A stretch of 7,272 nt of DNA from an uncultured Coriobacteriaceae bacterium (lineage in GTDB: Bacteria; Actinomycetota; Coriobacteriia; Coriobacteriales; Atopobiaceae): assembly GCA_900551595.1 (NCBI GenBank), contig URWR01000080.1, forward strand, positions 1 to 7,272, read 5' to 3'. A model generated the notes under the pieces. The model was not told the DNA's origin, searched no databases, and saw nothing but the letters and a program-made list of their open reading frames with translations. How positions within the stretch are numbered: position 1 is the stretch's first letter; the number at the start of each line of letters is the position of its first letter. Position numbers and translations under genes: made by a program. This document shows, in pieces, positions 1 to 6,231 of this stretch.

Positions 1-2312
1 CTACTTGCTCGGAGCCGTTGGTTTTTGCCCCCGCCGTTATCCCTACCACTAACCCGACATCCACTGCAATCTTCAAGACCCTCATTTGCTTGAAGACACG
101 CAACGCAATCATGATCTCCCCGCATCCACGCGCCAAGGCATGCACCATCGAAGCTGCCCGTATCGTGCGCGATGCTGCAGAGGCTGCAGGTTGCCCGAAG
201 GGTGTTATCGACTGGATTGATGTTCCGTCGCTCGAGCTCACCAACACCCTTATGCACTCTGCCGATACCATCCTTGCTACGGGTGGTCCTGGTATGGTTA
301 CCGCCGCTTATTCTTCTGGTAAGCCGGCTTTGGGCGTTGGTCCGGGCAACAACCCTGCCATCATTGATGACACTGCTAACATCGAGCTCTCTGTTAACTC
401 GATTATTCATTCCAAGACGTTCGACAACGGTATGATCTGCGCTACCGAGCAGAACGTAATTGTTCTCGACAAGGTATACGATGCCGTTAAGGCCGAGTTT
501 GAGCGTCGTGGTTGCTACTTCCTCAAGGGCGATGAGATTGCCAAGGTTGGCAATACCGTTATCGTCAACGGTGGCGTTAACGCCAAGATGGTCGGTCAGC
601 CAGCTCCTAAGATTGCTGCTGCCGCTGGCGTTGAGGTTCCTCCTTCAACCAAGGTTCTTATCGGTGAGGTAACCTCTGTTGAGCCTTCCGAGCCTTGGGC
701 CCATGAGAAGCTCACCACCATTCTTGGTATGTATCGCGCAAAGGACTTTGACGATGCTCTTGCCAAGGCTTCTCGTCTTGTTTCCGACGGTGGCTATGGT
801 CACACCGCATCGCTGTTCATCGATACTCGCGAGACCGAGAAGATGACAAAGCATGCCGAGACGATGAAGGCTTGCCGTCTGCTGGTTAATACTCCGGCTG
901 CTCAGGGTGGTATTGGCGATATCTATAACTTCAAGCTTTCGCCCTCCCTTACGCTGGGCTGCGGCTCCTGGGGTGGTAACTCCGTCTCGGGCAACGTTGG
1001 CCCCCAGCACCTGCTCAACTATAAGTCCGTGGCAGAGAGGCGAGAGAACATGCTCTGGTTCCGTGTCCCCGAAAAGGTCTTCTTCAAGAAGGGCTGCATG
1101 CCCGTGGCCCTGCGCGAGCTTTCCGAGGTCTACGGCAAGAAGCGCGCATTTATCGTGACCGACTCCTTCCTGTACAAGTCTGGCTTCACCAAGAAGATTG
1201 AGGATTCCCTCGACGAGCAGGGCATTGTTTACTCCAGCTTCTGGTCCATCTCCCCAGACCCCAAGCTTCAGGATTGCCTGCGTGGTCTTGAGCAGGTTAA
1301 AGCTTTCGAGCCTGACTGCATCATCGCCATTGGTGGCGGCTCCGCTATGGACGCTGGCAAGATTATGTGGATGATGTACGAGCATCCAGAGGCCAAGTTT
1401 GAGGATATGGCCATGGACTTCATGGATATCCGCAAGCGTATTTACACCTTCCCCAAGATGGGCGAGAAGGCCTTCTTCGTTGCCATTCCTACCTCTTCGG
1501 GTACTGGTTCTGAGGTCACTCCGTTCTCCATCATCACGGATGCCACCACTGGCACGAAGTGGCCGATCGCTGACTACCAGCTCCTGCCCAACATGGCTAT
1601 TGTCGACACTGACAATATGATGACTCAGCCCAAGGGCCTTACTGCAGCTTCCGGTGTTGACGTTCTTACGCACGCTCTTGAGGCGTATGTCTCGGTCATG
1701 GCATCTGACTACACCGATGGCATTGCCCTCCGTGCTATGAAGCTCGTTCTTACCTATCTCGAGCGCGCCTATGATGACGGCACCGATGTTGAGGCTCGCG
1801 ATCACATGGCAAACGCTTCCTGCCTCGCTGGTATGGCGTTCGCTAACGCATTCCTCGGTGTGAACCACTCCATGGCTCACAAGCTTGGTGCTTATCACCA
1901 CATTGCTCATGGTCTGGCAAACGCTGTCATCCTCACTCGCGTTATGCGCTACAACGCTGCTGAGCGTCCGGTGAAGATGGGTACCTTCCCTCAGTACGAT
2001 CATCCTAAGACCCTTGCTCGCTATGCTGAAGCAGGCCGTTTCTGCGGCATTCAGGGCAAGGACGATCGTGAGGTCTTTGAGAACTTCATTGCTCGTATTG
2101 AAGAGCTCAAGGCTCACGTGGGTGTTCCTGAGACAATTGCCGGATTTGGCGTTTCCGAGGAGGACTTCCTCGCTACACTCGACGAGATGAGTGAGAATGC
2201 CTTTAACGACCAGTGCACTGGCGCTAACCCGCGTTACCCGCTCATTTCTGAGATCAAGTCGCTGTATCTCGATGCCTTCTATGGCCGCGAGGCAACCAGC
2301 TACGAAGACTAG
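1..2312 (+). CDS. adhE: Bifunctional aldehyde-alcohol dehydrogenase AdhE, 5'-truncated by window edge
   Basis: This enzyme converts acetyl-CoA to acetaldehyde and then to ethanol with NADH, a cytosolic fermentation route that often assembles into spirosomes. The reading frame is open from base 3, so the gene begins upstream. Compared with the ~890-residue enterobacterial protein, roughly the first 100 residues are missing; a TTG at 18 is not a real start. The N-terminal CoA-dependent aldehyde dehydrogenase domain shows PTTNPTSTAIFK, ATGGPGMV and the nucleophile Cys in DNGMICATEQ (codon 438-440). After the GCGSWGGNS segment and a linker near 1020-1060 comes the iron-dependent alcohol dehydrogenase domain, with GGGSAMDAGKIMW for NAD binding. 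Its likely metal ligands are Asp (1659-1661), His (1671-1673), His (1866-1868) and His (1908-1910). The ending NDQCTGANPRYPLISE is typical, without the lysine-rich tail of E. coli AdhE. The usual EPxG near the N-terminus reads EPLV here. The kinase gene follows after 39 nt with no terminator between. Confidence 0.97.
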   Translation, partial: TCSEPLVFAPAVIPTTNPTSTAIFKTLICLKTRNAIMISPHPRAKACTIEAARIVRDAAEAAGCPKGVIDWIDVPSLELTNTLMHSADTILATGGPGMVTAAYSSGKPALGVGPGNNPAIIDDTANIELSVNSIIHSKTFDNGMICATEQNVIVLDKVYDAVKAEFERRGCYFLKGDEIAKVGNTVIVNGGVNAKMVGQPAPKIAAAAGVEVPPSTKVLIGEVTSVEPSEPWAHEKLTTILGMYRAKDFDDALAKASRLVSDGGYGHTASLFIDTRETEKMTKHAETMKACRLLVNTPAAQGGIGDIYNFKLSPSLTLGCGSWGGNSVSGNVGPQHLLNYKSVAERRENMLWFRVPEKVFFKKGCMPVALRELSEVYGKKRAFIVTDSFLYKSGFTKKIEDSLDEQGIVYSSFWSISPDPKLQDCLRGLEQVKAFEPDCIIAIGGGSAMDAGKIMWMMYEHPEAKFEDMAMDFMDIRKRIYTFPKMGEKAFFVAIPTSSGTGSEVTPFSIITDATTGTKWPIADYQLLPNMAIVDTDNMMTQPKGLTAASGVDVLTHALEAYVSVMASDYTDGIALRAMKLVLTYLERAYDDGTDVEARDHMANASCLAGMAFANAFLGVNHSMAHKLGAYHHIAHGLANAVILTRVMRYNAAERPVKMGTFPQYDHPKTLARYAEAGRFCGIQGKDDREVFENFIARIEELKAHVGVPETIAGFGVSEEDFLATLDEMSENAFNDQCTGANPRYPLISEIKSLYLDAFYGREATSYED

Positions 2313-2340
2313 TTAACGAGGGCGTGTTTCGTTGCCCAGA

Positions 2341-2346
2341 AGGAGG
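2341..2346 (+). promoter_or_regulatory. Strong Shine-Dalgarno for the kinase gene
   Basis: AGGAGG lies 5 nt before the ATG at 2352 and fixes that start. The 39-nt spacer after adhE has no T-tract, so the kinase is probably translated from the adhE transcript. A weak GGGC/GCCC pairing (2320-2323 with 2334-2337) sits just upstream and looks too short to terminate transcription. Confidence 0.75.
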
Positions 2347-2351
2347 CAGCA

Positions 2352-3125
2352 ATGGAACTTTCTGAAAATAAACAGCTTATCGTTGAGCGTCACAACAAGG
2401 CCGTCTATGTTGATGGCGATAGGATTGTCAAAGTGTTTAAGGCTGAAAAGCCTGCTTCTGATGTCTTCAATGAGGCATTGAATATTGCTCGTGTTACCGA
2501 AGCTGGTGTTCGTGTTCCTAAGGTCCTCGAGGTATCTCAGGTTGCCGATGGTTCTTGGGCACTCTCCACTGAGTATGTTCCGGGCGTTACTATGCGCTCT
2601 TTGATGGATGCTGCCGAAGGTACAGAGGAATACGGTTCGCTGCTTGAACAGTTTGTTGATTTCCAGATTGAGATTCAGAACACTGAAGCTCCTGAGCTGC
2701 TCAAGGACCAGAAGAGCAAAGTCACAAACATGATTGGCAAGGTAAAGGATCTCGATCCTTCCGTTCGTTATGACCTGCAGATGCGTGCAGACCGTATGGC
2801 ACCGGGTCGTAGCATTTGCCACTGTGACTTCAACCCCTCCAACGTTATTGTTACGGAGGACGGAACGCTGTATGCCTGCGACTGGACGCACGTTACCCGT
2901 GGCTTGCCTGAGGCAGACGCTGCAATGACCTACATCCTTTTCAAGATGTATCACGAGCTTCATGCAGATGCATATCTGGATCTCTTCTCCAAGAAGGCAG
3001 ATATTGCAAAGCAGAAGATTCATTACTGGGTGCCTGTCATGGCTGCAGCTGAGCTTTCGCGCAATCGCAAGGATAAGGAAGAGTTCCTTCGTGGTCAGGT
3101 TGATGCAGCAACCGATATTGATTAA
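2352..3125 (+). CDS. Phosphotransferase-fold kinase (APH/choline-kinase-like), substrate unknown
   Basis: A 257-residue cytosolic protein with the aminoglycoside phosphotransferase / choline kinase fold. The N-lobe has a lysine in IVKVF (K27, probable ATP-binding Lys) and a likely helix-C glutamate (E41). STEYVPGVTM resembles the hinge, with its usual E.(I/V).G pattern. The catalytic loop is HCDFNPSN (H157, Asp159 as probable catalytic base, Asn164 as metal ligand). The DFG equivalent is CDWTH (Asp177, Trp178). All key residues are present, so it should be an active small-molecule kinase. Family members phosphorylate aminoglycosides, choline, homoserine, thiamine, fructosamine and others, and nothing here decides the substrate. 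Its place directly behind adhE and before a strong terminator implies co-expression with ethanol fermentation, which does not by itself give a function. An antibiotic-resistance role is not supported: no mobile context and no close resemblance that I recognise to known resistance APHs. Confidence 0.85.
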   Translation: MELSENKQLIVERHNKAVYVDGDRIVKVFKAEKPASDVFNEALNIARVTEAGVRVPKVLEVSQVADGSWALSTEYVPGVTMRSLMDAAEGTEEYGSLLEQFVDFQIEIQNTEAPELLKDQKSKVTNMIGKVKDLDPSVRYDLQMRADRMAPGRSICHCDFNPSNVIVTEDGTLYACDWTHVTRGLPEADAAMTYILFKMYHELHADAYLDLFSKKADIAKQKIHYWVPVMAAAELSRNRKDKEEFLRGQVDAATDID

Positions 3126-3171
3126 GCGAGTAGCTTGATTGCTCTTTAGTTATCTGAAGAGATTTAGTTTG

Positions 3172-3202
3172 AGGGACCCGTCACTTTGACGGGTCCCTTT
3201 TT
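3172..3202 (+). terminator. Intrinsic terminator of the adhE-kinase unit
   Basis: A perfect stem, GGGACCCGTC (3173-3182) with GACGGGTCCC (3188-3197), extends by one A-T pair at 3172/3198. The loop is 5 nt and a run of five T follows (3198-3202). It lies 46 nt after the kinase stop. The reverse strand has no T-tract at the other side, so it should act on + strand transcripts only. Confidence 0.93.
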
Positions 3203-3228
3203 GTGAGCTTAATTCGACACTGCAATAC

Positions 3229-3284
3229 CATTGCATAAGCGGATAGGCCAAGTGCCTTCGCGAACCTTAAAAGCTTATGCAATG
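3229..3284. repeat. Perfect 12-bp inverted repeat with 32-nt spacer
   Basis: CATTGCATAAGC (3229-3240) is the exact reverse complement of GCTTATGCAATG (3273-3284). The 32-nt spacer holds an AGGC/GCCT pairing (3245-3248 with 3254-3257) and an 8-bp palindrome TTCGCGAA (3257-3264). An extra TGCAAT at 3221-3226 can pair with ATTGCA (3230-3235) instead, so the left arm has two competing partners. No T-tract follows, so it is not a simple terminator. It could be a protein-binding site, an RNA structure or a remnant of a small repeat; the sequence does not decide. Confidence 0.6.
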
Positions 3285-3346
3285 TGAGGCATCCGGACCG
3301 TTCCCCGGTATCACAAACCCGTTAGAGTTAGATTTTGGTAAGACCA

Positions 3347-3352
3347 TACAAT
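3347..3352 (+). promoter_or_regulatory. Possible -10 element for the lipoprotein gene
   Basis: TACAAT matches the TATAAT consensus at five of six bases and lies 88-93 nt before the ATG. No good -35 hexamer is found at 16-18 nt upstream; GTTAGAGTTAGATT (3321-3334) is the nearest candidate region. If used, transcription would start near 3359 and put the alternative hairpins of 3380-3422 in the 5' leader. Confidence 0.3.
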
Positions 3353-3379
3353 CTCAGGTAAGCTTTATTTCAGCGAGTC

Positions 3380-3422
3380 TTTAACCTGACTATGCACGGT
3401 AGGTTAGATTCGCGTTTAACCT
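3380..3422 (+). promoter_or_regulatory. Mutually exclusive hairpins in the lipoprotein leader
   Basis: AGGTTAGA (3401-3408) can pair backward with TTTAACCT (3380-3387; 8 bp, one G-U) or forward with the identical TTTAACCT copy at 3415-3422. The forward hairpin gives about 9 pairs including two G-U, with loop TCGC (3410-3413). It ends 6 nt before AAAGG (3429-3433), the probable ribosome binding site, 6 nt ahead of the ATG at 3440. The stems are short, so regulation is a suggestion only. Confidence 0.35.
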
Positions 3423-3439
3423 CTTGAGAAAGGCTCGCT

Positions 3440-4141
3440 ATGAATAAACGAAATAGAGTACTCGTGGGTATCCTTTCTTTGATAATGGCTTTATCGCTTG
3501 CATTTGGATTAAGCGCCTGTGGCGGTTCTTCAGATGATGAAGCGGTAAAGGATGAAGCTACCGAAAAGAAGGACGACACCGAAAAAAGCGATCGAGCCAG
3601 CAAGGCCGATGATGAAGATGATATCGAGCAGCAGGTAGATGCTACGTTCTCGATGCTTAGCGCGCTTGATGAAGATGATGTGCGAGATGTCTTCGGTAGG
3701 GATACGTGCCAAGAAATGGAATCGATGGGTATTGATCCTTACGAGTTTTACCAGGCACTCTTTTCCAACTTTGATTACTCCATCGACGATATACGTGTTG
3801 ATGGCGATGAGGCAACAGTAGAACTTACCGTAAGCAATGTCGATATAGACGAGGCGTTGGTTGATTTTGAGGATGTACTTCAGGAGTGGGCTGGGACTCA
3901 AGAAGCGGTCGATATATACAATCAGGGTGGTGAGGATGCCCTGATGGCTGCTGGAATGCAGCTGTTTGTCGATATGCTGTCCAGCGGCGAAGTAACCACC
4001 TTTACCTCAGAGATTACGATTGATATGGAGCGCACTTCGGGAGGAGCATGGGACTTCAGTGATCCCGATCAGGTTGCTACAGCCCTCTTTGGAGAATCTC
4101 AGGAAATCAATACCGATCTTGGTGATGTCATCAACGTTTAG
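3440..4141 (+). CDS. Predicted acidic lipoprotein, function unknown
   Basis: A 233-residue protein with a clear lipoprotein signal: a basic start (MNKRNR), a hydrophobic stretch at about residues 7-23 and lipobox LSAC with Cys27 as the lipidation site, so it should be anchored outside the cytoplasmic membrane. Residues 28-65 form a low-complexity D/E/K/S-rich tether. The rest is strongly acidic and resembles in pattern the small NTF2/cystatin-like domains of Gram-positive lipoproteins: a helix (QQVDATFSMLSALDEDDVRDVF), then a DYSIDDIRVDGDEATVELTVSN strand pair, a helix, and a late ITIDMERTSGGAW strand. That fold guess is mine and untested. I do not recognise a named family. The start is supported by AAAGG 6 nt upstream and by the signal peptide. 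It stands alone on its strand after a terminator and converges on folA, with the last 4 nt overlapping the folA stop. Confidence 0.87.
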   Translation: MNKRNRVLVGILSLIMALSLAFGLSACGGSSDDEAVKDEATEKKDDTEKSDRASKADDEDDIEQQVDATFSMLSALDEDDVRDVFGRDTCQEMESMGIDPYEFYQALFSNFDYSIDDIRVDGDEATVELTVSNVDIDEALVDFEDVLQEWAGTQEAVDIYNQGGEDALMAAGMQLFVDMLSSGEVTTFTSEITIDMERTSGGAWDFSDPDQVATALFGESQEINTDLGDVINV

Positions 4142-4695
4142 TCCATTGCCGTCTGCTCGTACGTAACATATTCAAATACAACGCCTTCAGACGTTGTGAG
4201 TGTATCTCCGTGCTCGTCAGTGGTAATGCGCTGGCGAGCACACCACTGTGGAGCATCATCTAAGTTGGGAAAGAACGTGTCTGCAGGACGGACACAGTGA
4301 TTTATTGTGACAATAGCTTTTGAGCAGTAGGGAAGCAGTGCGCGATACGTGGCCCCACCGCCAATAACCCAGGTAAGATCCGTGCCAGCTAACGCAAGTG
4401 CTTCTTCAAGTGTGGAGGCAACTTCAATATCACTGCGCTCGGCAAGCTCTTGGCTTTGGGTGAGTACGATATTTCGCCGGTGCGGCAGTGGGCGAGAACC
4501 CGGAAAGCTCTCGAGTGTTTTTCTGCCCATAAGAACCGTATGATCCCAGGTAAGCTCCTTAAAATGACGCATATCGGCTGAGTTGCGTACCAAAAGTCCA
4601 CCATGAAACCCTATGCCCCAGTCCTCACAAACAGCAACGAGGGCATATACATTGGGTTGGGGAGTACCTTTTGGCGTGGCATCAAACATACTCAT
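4138..4695 (-). CDS. folA: Dihydrofolate reductase
   Basis: This 185-residue cytosolic enzyme reduces dihydrofolate to tetrahydrofolate with NADPH, regenerating the cofactor consumed by the ThyA encoded just upstream. Visible motifs are YALVAV, WGIG (26-29), the substrate-binding acid Asp41 (in SADMRHFK), the NADPH-site MGRKT (56-60), RPLPHRRNIVLT with Arg73 aligned to the folate-binding arginine, VIGGG plus TYR, and the late D.FFP segment. Aligned without gaps to the E. coli enzyme, the M20-P21-W22 positions read L34-L35-V36 and P25 reads Ser39, so the near-invariant tryptophan is absent. It starts 23 nt after thyA. Two starts are possible, 4695 or the third codon at 4689; AAGGG is 4 nt from the first and 10 nt from the second. 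There is an N-terminal extension of about 14 residues before the first strand. Confidence 0.95.
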   Translation of the reverse strand: MSMFDATPKGTPQPNVYALVAVCEDWGIGFHGGLLVRNSADMRHFKELTWDHTVLMGRKTLESFPGSRPLPHRRNIVLTQSQELAERSDIEVASTLEEALALAGTDLTWVIGGGATYRALLPYCSKAIVTINHCVRPADTFFPNLDDAPQWCARQRITTDEHGDTLTTSEGVVFEYVTYEQTAMD

Positions 4696-4718
4696 AGTGC
4701 CCTTATCCTTACGAATTC

Positions 4719-5567
4719 CTATACAGCAATGGGGATATTGCGAACTTGTGGCCCATGCTCGTAGTTCTCAACGATAAGATCATCGGTGGTAAAGTCGTAG
4801 AAATTCGTGACCTCTGGGTTGAGGGATACATGAGGAGCCGGGTAGTGCGGGCGTGAGATAAGTTCACGAATAATATCTACATGGCGATCATAGATATGAG
4901 CATCAGCAATAACGTGCACCAGCTCGCCAGCAATCATGCCAGCATGTTGAGCAACCATCATCAAGAGCAAAGCATACTGACATACATTCCAATTGTTTGC
5001 CGCAAGAACATCCTGACTACGCTGGTTAAGAAGAAGGTTGAGCGTAGGACGATCGTCTCCGGGGTGTTGAGTCACGTTATAGGTACAGCTATAGGCGCAA
5101 GGGTAGAGATTCATTTCAGACAGGTCTGAAAAGACATAGGTGTTGGTCATAATGCGACGCGAATATGGCGTGTGCTCAAGATCGAAGAGCACGCGATCCA
5201 TTTGGTCAAAATCGCCTTCCGGATAATGGCTTTTTTGGGCTATCTGATATCCATATGCCTTGCCAATGGAGCCGTCGTTATCTGCCCATTCATCCCAAAT
5301 GTGTGAATGAAGATCATGGATATTGTTTGACTTGCGCTGGTAAATCCAAAGAACCTCATCCATGCAACTTTTCAGTGCGGTGCGGCGGAGCGTAATAGCT
5401 GGAAATTCTTCGCGAAGATCATAGCGATTAACCACGCCGAAGCGCTTTATTGTGTAGGCAGGTGTTCCATCCTCCCAGTGTGGACGAACGCGTTCTCCCT
5501 CGGTTGTTGTCCCATTTTCGAGAATATCGCTACACATTGAGACAAACAGATCGTCGGCTTTGCTCAT
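4719..5567 (-). CDS. thyA: Thymidylate synthase (ThyA type)
   Basis: It methylates dUMP to dTMP using 5,10-methylenetetrahydrofolate and releases dihydrofolate, the substrate of the neighbouring folA product. Length (282 residues) fits the family. Seen in order: the Arg pair SRRIM (137-138) that contacts phosphate from the partner subunit; the nucleophile Cys157 in YPCAY, where many homologues have PPCH; QRSQD (182-186), which binds dUMP phosphate; NNWNVCQYALL with Asn194; HIYDRH (224-229); and the conserved end IPIAV. The YPCAY, NWNVCQYA and HIYDRH variants match a subfamily I associate with clostridia and related anaerobes, so they probably mark lineage, not loss of function. AAGGAG (5575-5580 on the minus strand) is 7 nt before the ATG. 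Gaps of 22 nt to mutT and 23 nt to folA indicate one operon. Confidence 0.97.
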   Translation of the reverse strand: MSKADDLFVSMCSDILENGTTTEGERVRPHWEDGTPAYTIKRFGVVNRYDLREEFPAITLRRTALKSCMDEVLWIYQRKSNNIHDLHSHIWDEWADNDGSIGKAYGYQIAQKSHYPEGDFDQMDRVLFDLEHTPYSRRIMTNTYVFSDLSEMNLYPCAYSCTYNVTQHPGDDRPTLNLLLNQRSQDVLAANNWNVCQYALLLMMVAQHAGMIAGELVHVIADAHIYDRHVDIIRELISRPHYPAPHVSLNPEVTNFYDFTTDDLIVENYEHGPQVRNIPIAV

Positions 5568-5589
5568 GAGCTATCTCCTTGTGCTCAGA

Positions 5590-6015
5590 TTAAAAGGGTT
5601 CCGTTGCAAAGATGGTGTCCCAGGCAAAAGCAAGACTTTGTACAAGGTTCTGATCAGCAGGCAACCAGGTTAGGCTGGCAAGCTCTTCTTGTGTGACCCA
5701 ACGAATCTCTTCATGCTCTAGAGCCTGAGGTTCTTCTCCCTGGGCTAAAAAGCATACATAGCAGTCCATAGAGAGGTGAAATGTTGGATAGTCATACTCA
5801 ACGGTGTCGTAATAGTAGGTTGTGCTCAGTTTTGCTCCGAGTTCCTCGAGCACTTCTCGGCGGCAGGCATCAAAAGCTGTTTCACCTTCTTTAACCTTTC
5901 CTCCGGGAAATTCCCACATGCCAGCAAACTCACCTTGAGAGCGTTTGCAGGCAAGAATAGCGCCGTCTTTCGAGATAATTGCGGCAGCTACCCGTATGGT
6001 ATTGAGTTCAGACAT
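5590..6015 (-). CDS. MutT-like Nudix hydrolase, probable 8-oxo-dGTP diphosphatase
   Basis: This protein probably hydrolyses oxidised (d)NTPs to monophosphates, keeping damaged bases out of DNA. With the start at 6015 it has 141 residues. It opens with the strand IRVAAAII, followed by CKR and GMWEFPGGK. It has a complete Nudix box: Gly39, Glu45, then REVLEELGA with Arg53, Glu54, Glu57 and Glu58. The C-terminal EIRWV and LPAD motifs are those of MutT/NudG relatives, which cleave 8-oxo-dGTP or pyrimidine nucleotides; the exact substrate is not settled. I chose the start at 6015 because GAGGGG lies 6 nt upstream and family members begin right before the first strand. An in-frame ATG at 6108 would add 31 residues without family resemblance, though it has its own GGGAG. 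The gene heads a minus-strand unit with thyA and folA and diverges from the nagB-like gene. Confidence 0.9.
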   Translation of the reverse strand: MSELNTIRVAAAIISKDGAILACKRSQGEFAGMWEFPGGKVKEGETAFDACRREVLEELGAKLSTTYYYDTVEYDYPTFHLSMDCYVCFLAQGEEPQALEHEEIRWVTQEELASLTWLPADQNLVQSLAFAWDTIFATEPF

Positions 6016-6021
6016 ATCTAT

Positions 6022-6027
6022 CCCCTC
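6022..6027 (-). promoter_or_regulatory. Shine-Dalgarno supporting the shorter mutT start
   Basis: CCCCTC on the + strand reads GAGGGG on the - strand, 6 nt before the ATG at 6015. This is the main sequence reason for preferring the 141-residue Nudix protein over the 172-residue alternative starting at 6108. Confidence 0.6.
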
Positions 6028-6052
6028 AATGCATGAAAAACTAGTCTGAATA

Positions 6053-6061
6053 TCTATAGCA
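6053..6061 (-). promoter_or_regulatory. Possible extended -10 promoter for mutT-thyA-folA
   Basis: Read on the - strand this is TGCTATAGA, a TG-n-TATA extended -10 with four of six matches to TATAAT. No good -35 is found 16-18 nt further upstream. Transcription would start near 6046, about 30 nt before the preferred mutT ATG, which would exclude the longer reading from 6108. Confidence 0.3.
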
Positions 6062-6155
6062 CAGGAACTCCAGTATGGGTTTTTGAACCATAAGGTTTCA
6101 CAGGTCATTCGTCTCCCGACGTGTCTCTGCCATATGCCGATTCAACTAGATAGCA

Positions 6156-6186
6156 TTGATACCTTTTCATACCAATACTCTACGAT
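6156..6186 (+). promoter_or_regulatory. Possible promoter of the nagB-like/PTS operon
   Basis: TTGATA (6156-6161) matches the -35 consensus at five of six positions. TACGAT (6181-6186) matches the -10 at four of six, but the 19-nt spacer is long. It sits in the 216-nt gap between the divergent mutT and nagB-like starts, where a promoter is expected. I see no clear operator palindrome or catabolite-response element there. Confidence 0.25.
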
Positions 6187-6231
6187 GCTACTCGGTGGTT
6201 CCAATCCCTGTGTATTCCGTGGAGGTATCTT

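Larger units (their letters stand above)
3203..3439. other. Non-coding gap between terminator and lipoprotein gene
   Basis: I see no credible protein-coding frame here. The stretch holds a 12-bp inverted repeat with a nested TGCAAT motif (3221-3284), small GC-rich pairings at 3293-3309 (CCGG/CCGG or ACCG/CGGT), a possible -10 element near 3347, and two alternative hairpins at 3380-3422 just before the lipoprotein ribosome binding site. Confidence 0.7.

Noticed and set aside
18..120. Independent gene start at the TTG of position 18 or a frameshift in adhE near 20-30
   Set aside because: The frame continues open to base 3 and SEPLVFAPAVIPTTNPTS aligns without gaps to AdhE, so this is simply the window edge inside adhE.
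645..2117. A 490-codon open frame on the minus strand, antisense to adhE
   Set aside because: It lies wholly inside adhE, whose protein is unmistakable. Its translation resembles no family I know, and strong codon bias on the sense strand readily leaves the complementary frame open.
2313..3023. A 236-codon minus-strand open frame opposite the kinase gene
   Set aside because: The sense frame carries complete kinase motifs and a strong ribosome binding site; the antisense product has no recognisable domain and would run into the end of adhE.
2352..3125. Aminoglycoside resistance gene
   Set aside because: The APH fold is shared by many housekeeping kinases; there is no mobile context and no specific likeness to resistance enzymes that I can see.
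3229..3284. Second terminator or insertion-sequence ends
   Set aside because: The 32-nt loop is long and no T-tract follows, so it is not a typical terminator. No transposase or target duplication is present, so it is not an insertion sequence as it stands.
4719..5567. ThyA inactivated because PPCH and LPFNIA motifs differ
   Set aside because: The catalytic Cys, the Arg pair, QRSxD, the Asn and the HIY segment are all present; the variants fit a known-looking anaerobe subfamily.
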